Source of the DNA: Streptomyces litmocidini
GTDB lineage: Bacteria; Actinomycetota; Actinomycetes; Streptomycetales; Streptomycetaceae
Assembly: GCF_014649755.1 (NCBI RefSeq)
Contig: NZ_BMTQ01000008.1
Coordinates: forward strand, 291,332-355,331
DNA: 64,000 bases
Reading direction: 5' to 3'
Part shown: one piece after another, positions 25,201-30,557 of the stretch
Position numbering within the stretch: position 1 is the first letter of the stretch
Layout: the number at the start of each line of letters is the position of its first letter
Notes under the pieces: model-generated
Database searches by the model: none
What the model was told of the DNA's origin: nothing
What the model saw: the letters and a program-made list of their open reading frames with translations, nothing else
Position numbers and translations under genes: made by a program

Positions 25201-25369
25201 GTCCGGTGAAGGGGACCTCCCCTTCGAAGCGGTCGACGGCCCGGGGGGCCGGGTCTCCGTCGGCGCCGGCGGCGGCACTGGGCACGGCTCCGGCGAGCAG
25301 TCCGGCGAGGACCGCGGTGGCGGCGAGCGCGGCGGCGCTCGCCCTTCTTCGGTGGCGCGGATGCGGCAT
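22280..25369 (-). CDS. Secreted GH3 beta-glucosidase with N-terminal CBM and Calx-beta domains
   Basis: 1029 residues. Signal peptide 1-34; a CBM11/CIA30-like beta-sandwich (about 45-230, with FDRPAQDWTAHKGIRFWWYG); a Calx-beta-like repeat (about 235-345, YTTDDSGPAQPGKDYSPVSG); then GH3 N- and C-domains. Conserved GH3 blocks are GVDAVHGHNNV, TAKHFVGDGGT and GFVISDWQAI, with nucleophile Asp638. It releases glucose or related sugars from the ends of beta-glucans outside the cell. It is read 39 bases after the GH30 gene, so the two form one operon and probably act on the same polysaccharide. Confidence 0.9.
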   Translation of the reverse strand: MPHPRHRRRASAAALAATAVLAGLLAGAVPSAAAGADGDPAPRAVDRFEGEVPFTGPPAEGLFTWGSDADDHPALTLVERADAPEGIKVLEGRYDISGWGGFTHDFAFDRPAQDWTAHKGIRFWWYGQNTAPLPPGSGKRISFEIKDGGADGEASELWTTSFTDDWEGWHLVEIPFSEFHYRADYQPVGGIDRVLGLDRMWGYALTLPTGAPGRFALDGVELYGKADPARGTRVTTGAVVHPVDEGGTARVDVSVTTTGSAPTGEPVTVTYTTDDSGPAQPGKDYSPVSGSLVFPAGTPSGTTRSITVPTLEDRAAEEAETIPVKLTVDGAEAPTETPVVVIDAHGLPYLDERLPVKKRVADLLSRMTLPEKAGQMTQAERNALRSPGDIAGYGLGSLLSGGGSVPAPNTPEAWARMVDAYQLRARATRLQIPLIYGVDAVHGHNNVVGSTIMPHNIGIGAGRDPGLAARTGAVTAREVRATGVPWDFAPCLCVTRDERWGRSYESFGEDAALVTAMETVIDGMQGAPDGRDLDRNDKVLTTAKHFVGDGGTAFGSSTTGSYTIDQGVTRVTRQELEAVHLAPFAGAVKHGVGTVMPSYSSLDVLGDDRGPVKMHANAEMINGVLKGRMGFEGFVISDWQAIDQIPGDYPSDVRTSVDAGLDMIMVPTNYQEFTRTLVAETEAGRIPAARIDDAVARILTQKFRLGLFEKPYADTTHLAAVGSPEHRAVAREAAAASQVLLKNDGGVLPLKPDQNVYVAGSDADDLGNQAGGWTVTWQGASGRTTTGTTILEAMRKSVAPGTTLTWSEDATAPTAGHDVGVVVVGETPYAEGVGDVGNGHDLELSTADKAAVDRVCAAMPCAVLVVSGRPQLIGDRLPAIDALVASWLPGTEGDGVADVLYGRRPFTGRLPVSWPRSEDQLPLNVGDTRYDPQFPYGWGLTTLHGTPKGGEPALRTIGLAARALQKAGRGDSAAARKLVGRARLIVQERIGRNVTEKTAKPFAEADHLLLTGDPAGAVARLTEAFRAAG

Positions 25370-25408
25370 GCGGGCTCCTCGGAAGAGGGGTACGGGGAAG
25401 AGGGAGGT

Positions 25409-27319
25409 TCAGGACGGCCGGTGGGTCCACTTCTGGTTGGCGCCGCCCGTGCAGGTCCAGATCTGCGTGCGGGTGCCGTCGGCCGAGGAGCCGCCGGTGA
25501 CGTCCAGGCACCTGCCGGCAGCCGTGTTGACGACGTCGTGCGTCCCGGGGTCGTACGACCAGCGTTGAGCGCCGGTCCCGTTGCAGGTGTGGAGCTGCAC
25601 CTTCGTGCCGTCGGCGGTTCCGGCCCCGGTGACGTCGAGGCACTTGCCGAGGGCCCGGACGGTGCCGTCGGCGGCGAGCGTCCACCGCTGTGCCGCGGTG
25701 CCGTTGCAGCTGTACAGCTGGACCGGGGTGCCGTCGGCGGTGGCCGCGCCGGCGACGTCGAGGCACTTGCCGGCCAGGCCGGTCAGCGGACCGGTCGGGG
25801 CGCTCGCCGTCGTACCGGACCAGGTGAAGGTGGCGGTGGTGCGGGCCGGCAGGGTGTACGTGAAGGACTGGCCGCCCCGGTCGACGCGGAGGGACTGGGC
25901 GGAGGCGCCGCCGTTGTGGGCGATGAGCGCCTCGGAGCCGTCCGGGTTGCGCCAGGCCACGTTCGGCAGGCCGGCGTCGTCGGTCGAGGCGATGCGGTAC
26001 GCGCCGGGCCGGACGAACTTCGTGAGGTGTCCGGTCGTGTAGTACTCGATCGTGTAGTCGACCTGCCCGGCGCGCGCTCCGCCCTCCTGCACGGTGATCA
26101 GCCCCGTGCAGGTGCCGCAGCCGCCGTTGTGCGGACCCATGTCCTGGTTGACGGCCAGGCTCCACTTGACCAGGCTGCCGCTCCAGTTGCGGGCGAAGCC
26201 GACGATGTCCTTCAGGTCCTCGTCGTGCTGGTTCGCGATCCAGGTCCCGCCGGAGTGTTCGGTGCCGAACTGGCGCACCGACGGGTACTGGGTGTGGACC
26301 TGGCTGCCGACGGCCGGGTCTCCGGCGTAGCCGTGCCAGGCGATGCCCCCGAAGAGGGGGTCGTTCCGCACGCCCGCGTCTGCGAGGACCGCGGCGCCGA
26401 AGTTCGCGTAGTCACCGTAGTTCCAGTCGTGCACGAGGACCTTGGTGGTGATGCCGGCCGCGCGGAAGGCGGGGTAGACGTGGTTCTTCGTGAACTCGAC
26501 GAGGTCGGACGGGTTCCAGCTCATGCCGGGGTAGTCCATGGCGGTGGGGTCGGCCGCCCGGCAGCAGTTCGGCTCGTTCTGCACGGAGAGGTAGTCGACC
26601 TTGATCCCGGCGGCCTGGTAGCTCTGGACGTACTTGACCAGGTACTGGGCGTAGAGCGGGTAGTACTCCCCCTTCAGCCGGCCCATCTGGTCCATCCGGC
26701 CGTTGTCCTTCATCCATCCGGGGGCGCTCCACGGCACCCCCTTCACGCGGAGGGCCGGGTTGAGCTGCTTGGCCTGGACGGTCAGCAGCCGCACGTTCGC
26801 GTCGTAGCCGTTCGCGCCGAAGTCGGAGAGGTCGCAGCAGGTGTCGTCGAGGGAGACGTTGCCGGGCCGGGAGAGGTCGGAGGCGCCGATCGGGTTGCGG
26901 ACGAAGGAGAGGCCGATGCCGTCAGTGGGTGAGAACAGCTTGCGCATGACCTCGTCGCGGGTGGCGGCGCTGACCGCCCCGCCGCGCAGGAGGTGGGCGG
27001 TGGTGTCCGTGAGGGAGGCGCCGCCGCCCTCGAACTGCTGGTAGGTGGTGGCCTCGTCGACGGCGATGGTGTGGCTCGCGCCGCCGCCCGCGGGGCCGAA
27101 GGCGGTCGGTGCCTGCGGGGCGAGTCCCCGGGTGACGGTACGGCCTCCGGCGTCGGAGGTGGTGGTCAGCCAGACGTCGACCCGCTCGCCGGCGGCCCGT
27201 GCGACGCCGGGGCCGGTCACGACCAGGCCGCTCGCGAGGAGGACGCCGGCGACGAGGGCGGCGAGACGGCGGGGGCGTGAACGGGTCCGCCGCGCGAACG
27301 ACCAAGATCTGTAATGCAC
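25409..27319 (-). CDS. Secreted GH30 glycosidase with ricin-type lectin domain
   Basis: 636 residues from GTG 27319. A Tat/Sec signal (SFARRTRSRPRRLAALVAG, cleaved near ARAAG) is followed by a GH30 barrel with acid/base Glu249 in VQNEPN and nucleophile Glu354 in FGTEHSGG, then a beta-sandwich cap. Residues about 510-636 are a ricin B/CBM13 trefoil with three GKCLDV/GRCLDV plus Q-x-W repeats. GH30 enzymes cleave beta-1,6-glucan, beta-1,6-galactan or xylan; exact specificity is not visible. It is first in the operon with the GH3 enzyme. The GTG was chosen because the signal peptide starts there. Confidence 0.88.
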   Translation of the reverse strand: MHYRSWSFARRTRSRPRRLAALVAGVLLASGLVVTGPGVARAAGERVDVWLTTTSDAGGRTVTRGLAPQAPTAFGPAGGGASHTIAVDEATTYQQFEGGGASLTDTTAHLLRGGAVSAATRDEVMRKLFSPTDGIGLSFVRNPIGASDLSRPGNVSLDDTCCDLSDFGANGYDANVRLLTVQAKQLNPALRVKGVPWSAPGWMKDNGRMDQMGRLKGEYYPLYAQYLVKYVQSYQAAGIKVDYLSVQNEPNCCRAADPTAMDYPGMSWNPSDLVEFTKNHVYPAFRAAGITTKVLVHDWNYGDYANFGAAVLADAGVRNDPLFGGIAWHGYAGDPAVGSQVHTQYPSVRQFGTEHSGGTWIANQHDEDLKDIVGFARNWSGSLVKWSLAVNQDMGPHNGGCGTCTGLITVQEGGARAGQVDYTIEYYTTGHLTKFVRPGAYRIASTDDAGLPNVAWRNPDGSEALIAHNGGASAQSLRVDRGGQSFTYTLPARTTATFTWSGTTASAPTGPLTGLAGKCLDVAGAATADGTPVQLYSCNGTAAQRWTLAADGTVRALGKCLDVTGAGTADGTKVQLHTCNGTGAQRWSYDPGTHDVVNTAAGRCLDVTGGSSADGTRTQIWTCTGGANQKWTHRPS

Positions 27320-27394
27320 CTGACACGCCTTTCGGTGGGGGGCGTCACGGCGCCGCGGCGGTCCGGGCGTCCCGGGCCGCCGTGCGCACCGCAA

Positions 27395-27440
27395 GACGAC
27401 AAGGCTTATATCAAGGTGTGAAGTTATGGAGGCGGCGCAC
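27395..27440 (-). promoter_or_regulatory. A+T-rich promoter candidate for GH30-GH3 operon
   Basis: The 76-base 5' flank of the GH30 gene leads to an A+T-rich patch unique in this neighbourhood (plus strand GGCTTATATCAAGGTGTGAA, 27402-27421). It lies between the divergent GH30 and 27577 genes and is the likeliest promoter/operator site. Exact -35/-10 boxes are not clear. Confidence 0.35.
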
Positions 27441-27576
27441 CCCCGTCAACCCCCCGCGCGGTCAACTCCTGAACGCGGCCCGAGGGTTCGCGTCCGATGC
27501 GCCCCGGCTTCCGGCCGGCTCCCGGACCGGAAAAACCGTTCGACCGGTCCGACGCCTCCGCCCTAAGGTCGACGAC

Positions 27577-28311
27577 GTGGCAACGAAACTCAACCAGATC
27601 ATCGCCGTGGAGAAGGGCGTCAAGTCCCGGGCGCACCAGGACCTGACGGCGGCCCACCACGGTCTGCAGAAGCCCGCGTTGCTCGCCGGCATCTCCCGCA
27701 CCTACCAGCCGAAGGACGAGGAGGGCGAGCAGCTTCCGCCCGAGTCGACCCTGGTGCAGGTGAAGGCCGAGGACGTGCTGCGCGACACCGCGCGGGCGCT
27801 GACCCGGCTCTTCGACGTGACGGCCACCAAGGACTGGGCGAACTGCGAGGCGCGTGCGGACATCACGGTCGACGGGCGCGTGCTCGTGGGGCAGGTGCCC
27901 GTGGCGTATCTGCTCTTCCTGGAGAAGCAGCTGACGGACATCAACACCTTCGTCCGCAAGCTCCCGGTCCTCGACGCGGCCGAGTCGTGGACGCAGGACC
28001 CGTCGACGGACGCGTGGAAGACCGAGGTCGTGCGCACGGTCCGGACGAAGAAGGTGCCGCGCAACCACGTGAAGGCGGAGGCGACGGACAAGCACCCGGC
28101 CCAGGTCGAGGTCTACTACGAGGACGTGCCGGTCGGTTACTGGACCACGGTGAAGTTCTCGGGCGCGCTGCCCGCGCGCCGGGTCAACGAGCTCCTGGAG
28201 CGGGTGGAGAAGCTCCAGCAGGCGGTGAAGTTCGCCCGTGAGGAGGCGAACAGCGCCGAGGTCACCGACCAGCGGGTCGGCGACGCCGTCTTCGGCTACC
28301 TCTTCGGGTAG
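27577..28311 (+). CDS. Conserved protein of unknown function beside permuted tRNA-like genes
   Basis: 244-residue soluble protein, Lys/Glu/Val-rich, without signal peptide or membrane segments. I recall it as a conserved actinobacterial family (possibly DUF7873), but no catalytic motif is evident. Visible features are an N-terminal helix KLNQIIAVEKGVKSRAHQ, a middle segment ENV-free but basic (RTVRTKKVPRNHVKAEATDKH), and a long C-terminal helix VNELLERVEKLQQAVKFARE. The basic segment could contact nucleic acid; this is inference. The GTG at 27577 has AAGG nine bases upstream. It is followed by a hairpin and two permuted tRNA-like elements, which suggests an RNA-linked role. Confidence 0.75.
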   Translation: MATKLNQIIAVEKGVKSRAHQDLTAAHHGLQKPALLAGISRTYQPKDEEGEQLPPESTLVQVKAEDVLRDTARALTRLFDVTATKDWANCEARADITVDGRVLVGQVPVAYLLFLEKQLTDINTFVRKLPVLDAAESWTQDPSTDAWKTEVVRTVRTKKVPRNHVKAEATDKHPAQVEVYYEDVPVGYWTTVKFSGALPARRVNELLERVEKLQQAVKFAREEANSAEVTDQRVGDAVFGYLFG

Positions 28312-28328
28312 CGGGGACACCACGGACT

Positions 28329-28353
28329 CCCCGGCCGCGGAACGCGGCCGGGG
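28329..28353 (+). terminator. Hairpin after the unknown-function gene
   Basis: A perfect 11-bp stem (28329-28339 with 28343-28353) with a GAA loop starts 18 bases after the stop. It separates the protein-coding part from the tRNA-like elements and may be a processing or partial termination site. Confidence 0.6.
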
Positions 28354-28399
28354 TGCGCGAGGAGCGCAAAGCTGAAGCTGAGCCTTGTCGTGACATCCG

Positions 28400-28473
28400 C
28401 GGTTCCGGTGGAGGTTCGAGTCCTCCTCCCGGCACTTCCCGCCGGGATGGCCCAACCAGGCAGAGGCAGACCG
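28400..28473 (+). tRNA. Circularly permuted tRNA-like element 1
   Basis: The 3' half is encoded first: anticodon-stem strand CGGTT (28400-28404), 5-base variable loop, T-arm GGAGG-TTCGAGT-CCTCC (28410-28426), acceptor strand TCCCGGC (28427-28433) and discriminator A. After six bases comes the 5' half: acceptor strand GCCGGGA (28441-28447), TG, D-arm GCC/GGC with GG in the loop (28450-28467), and anticodon-stem strand GACCG (28469-28473). Acceptor strands pair 7/7 and anticodon strands pair 5/5 (one G-U). No matching half exists in the normal order. The anticodon loop would come from the outer ends, and its sequence cannot be fixed; outer sequences GCTGAG (28377) and CTCAGC (28501) can also pair. 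Confidence 0.6.
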
Positions 28474-28549
28474 CGGTCAATCTCAGACTATTGCTCCAGA
28501 CTCAGCATGCGCCGCTCATCGCCGGATCGACCGGGCCCGGGCCCTGGTG

Positions 28550-28618
28550 CGTCGAAATGCCAGTTCGAATCTGGTCCGCCGAGCTCGATCGGCGGTGGTC
28601 CAAAGGCAGGACGCGACG
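28550..28618 (+). tRNA. Circularly permuted tRNA-like element 2
   Basis: Same order as element 1, with different bases: anticodon-stem strand CGTCG (28550-28554), variable AAAT, T-arm GCCAG-TTCGAAT-CTGGT (28559-28575), acceptor strand CCGCCGA (28576-28582), G, five-base linker, acceptor strand TCGGCGG (28589-28595), TG, D-arm GTCC-AAAGGCA-GGAC (28598-28612), G, and anticodon-stem strand CGACG (28614-28618). Acceptor pairs 7/7, anticodon 5/5 and D stem 4/4. The stem changes relative to element 1 are compensatory, which argues for a selected tRNA fold. Flanking CCCGGG at 28536 and 28632 could close the ends. The anticodon is not assignable. Confidence 0.6.
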
Positions 28619-28677
28619 CAATGACGAATGACCCGGGTCCTCAAGCGTGCCGGCGTGTGATGTGAGCGGCATCGACA

Positions 28678-28708
28678 GGGTCCGGGGGCAGGCTACGCCC
28701 TCGGACCC
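28678..28708 (+). terminator. Intrinsic terminator of the tRNA-like array
   Basis: A 12-bp stem (28678-28689 with 28697-28708, one G-T pair) and 7-base loop are followed by GCTCCTTTTC. The T-tract makes this a convincing intrinsic terminator, and it implies that the elements upstream are transcribed on the plus strand. Confidence 0.7.
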
Positions 28709-28893
28709 GCTCCTTTTCCCGCCCGCTCGCGGGGCCGACTCGGCGGCGGCCATGGATCGCTGTCACACAAGCCTCCGGTCGAGCGTGGTCGCCCCGCCCA
28801 TGTCCGAGTCGACGCGGGCGCCCCCATGATGCACGCCACACCGGCCGTCACGGTCGGTGCACCTCGCGTTCACCCCCACTGGAGGCAGTCGTC

Positions 28894-30387
28894 ATGGGAC
28901 AGCCGTATCCTCCCCTCCGCTTCACGAAGGGCCGCCGATTCGTCGCGGGCGTCCGCCGTCGGCTCACCGCCGCCGCGGGGGCCCTGGCCCTGGCCGGCGG
29001 TCTGGTCGCCCTGGGCCCGCAGGCCTCCGCCGCGGGCCTGACCCAGGTCTCCGGCTTCGGCTCCAACCCGGGCAACCTGTCCATGTACGCCTATGCGCCC
29101 GACGCGCTGCCGGCCGGCGCGCCGCTCGTGGTCGCCCTGCACGGCTGCACGCAGAGCGCGAGCGACTACTACGCGCACTCCGGCTGGCCGACGTTCGCCG
29201 ACCGGTACGGCTTCGCGCTGGTCCTCCCGCAGACGAGCAGCGCCAACAACGCCAACTCCTGCTTCAACTGGTTCGAGCCGGGCGACGGCGCACGCGGACG
29301 GGGCGAGGCGCTGTCGATCAGGCAGATGGTCGACAAGGCCGTCGCCCAGTACGGCAGCGACCCCCGGCGGGTGTACATCACCGGTCTGTCCGCCGGGGGC
29401 GGCATGACCGCGAACATGCTCGCCGCGTACCCCGACGTCTTCGCGGGCGGCTCCATCGACTCCGGGCTTCCCGCGTTCTGCGCGGACAGCGTGTCCACGG
29501 CGTACACCTGCATGTCCGGCCCGCCGGACAGGAGCCCCGCGCAATGGGGCGCCCTGGTGCGCTCGGCCGCTCCCGCCGGCACCGCGTCCTGGCCCCGGGT
29601 GGCGATCTGGCAGGGAACCGCCGACACCACCGTCAGGCCGGCCAACGCCACCGAGCTGCGCGACCAGTGGACCGACGTCTGGGGGACCGGCCAGACGCCC
29701 TCCCGCACCCGGAGCCTCAGCGGGAGCGCCACGCTGAGCGAGTACGACGACGCCTCCGGCCGGCCCGCCGTCCAGGTCTACTCCCTGTCCGGCATGGCCC
29801 ACGGCCTCGCGGTCGACCCGGGCAGCGGCCCCGACCAGTGCGGCAGCACCGGCACGTACTACCTGGACGCCGTCTGCTCCAGCTACCACACCGCGCGCTT
29901 CTGGGGCCTCGACGGCGCCGGGCAGGAACCCGCCCCCGGGTCCCTGCCCGCCCCCACCGGACTGGCGGTCGCCTCGACCACCGACACGACCGCGTCCCTG
30001 CGCTGGGACGCGGTGGCCGGCGCGGTCTCGTACGACGTCCACCGCGACGGCACGAAGGTGGGCAGCACGTCCTCGACCGCGTACGCCGACACCGGCCTCG
30101 CCCCGGGGACGGCGTACGGCTACACGGTCACGGCCGTCGACGCCTCGGGCGCGGCGGGTCCGGCGTCGGCGGCCGTGACGGCGACCACGACCGGGTACAC
30201 GCCCACGTGCCACACGGCGAGCAACTACGACCACACGGTCGCCGGACGCGCCTACCGCAGCGGCGGCCTCACCTATGCCACGGGCTCCGGGCAGGCCATG
30301 GGCCTGTGGAACACGTTCACCGTCCACACCCTCGAGCAGACCGCCCCCGGGCACTACGTCGTGGCCGACTCCGGCTGCCCGGCGTGA
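28894..30387 (+). CDS. Secreted PHB-depolymerase-like esterase with fibronectin III domain
   Basis: 497 residues. A long Tat/Sec signal (RRLTAAAGALALAGG, cleaved near ASAAG) precedes an Esterase_PHB domain: oxyanion motif LHGCTQSASDYY, nucleophile GLSAGGGM, Asp in GTADTTV and His in SGMAHGL. A fibronectin III domain (about 350-440) and a C-terminal Cys-framed module (CHTASNYDHTVAGRAY to DSGCPA) follow. Relatives degrade polyhydroxybutyrate or remove feruloyl/acetyl groups from plant polysaccharide. The C-terminal module resembles one attached to other Streptomyces secreted enzymes. The ATG has GGAGG eight bases upstream. Confidence 0.87.
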   Translation: MGQPYPPLRFTKGRRFVAGVRRRLTAAAGALALAGGLVALGPQASAAGLTQVSGFGSNPGNLSMYAYAPDALPAGAPLVVALHGCTQSASDYYAHSGWPTFADRYGFALVLPQTSSANNANSCFNWFEPGDGARGRGEALSIRQMVDKAVAQYGSDPRRVYITGLSAGGGMTANMLAAYPDVFAGGSIDSGLPAFCADSVSTAYTCMSGPPDRSPAQWGALVRSAAPAGTASWPRVAIWQGTADTTVRPANATELRDQWTDVWGTGQTPSRTRSLSGSATLSEYDDASGRPAVQVYSLSGMAHGLAVDPGSGPDQCGSTGTYYLDAVCSSYHTARFWGLDGAGQEPAPGSLPAPTGLAVASTTDTTASLRWDAVAGAVSYDVHRDGTKVGSTSSTAYADTGLAPGTAYGYTVTAVDASGAAGPASAAVTATTTGYTPTCHTASNYDHTVAGRAYRSGGLTYATGSGQAMGLWNTFTVHTLEQTAPGHYVVADSGCPA

Positions 30388-30395
30388 CGTCGCGT

Positions 30396-30423
30396 GCTCC
30401 GGCGCATTCTTCCGCGCCGGAGC
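30396..30423 (+). terminator. Hairpin after esterase gene
   Basis: A perfect 10-bp stem (30396-30405 with 30414-30423) with an 8-base loop starts nine bases after the esterase stop. It insulates the lanthipeptide cluster from upstream transcription. Confidence 0.6.
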
Positions 30424-30557
30424 GCGCTCCCTCTCCTGGCGGTACCACGTCGTGCGCTCGCTGGATGAAGTGAATCCGGGTGGCTGCGTGTTGGTCCGTT
30501 TATGTCATCGGGCACCTTCCCGTCAGCGGTTCTCACCGTTGAGAGGGACGACACGCA

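Noticed and set aside
22349..26932. A roughly 1500-residue open frame antisense to the glycosidases
   Set aside because: It is a compositional shadow of the GH3 and GH30 genes, which have full catalytic motifs, signal peptides and ribosome-binding sites.
28400..28473. Assigning an anticodon to the permuted elements
   Set aside because: Neither flank gives a loop with U33 and a purine at 37 at a consistent junction; the joining point is not visible, so any anticodon would be a guess.
28400..28620. Two ordinary tandem tRNA genes in normal orientation
   Set aside because: Neither GCCGGGA (28441) nor TCGGCGG (28589) has a complementary 3' acceptor strand 65-90 bases downstream, and neither T-arm has a matching 5' strand upstream; only the permuted order pairs.
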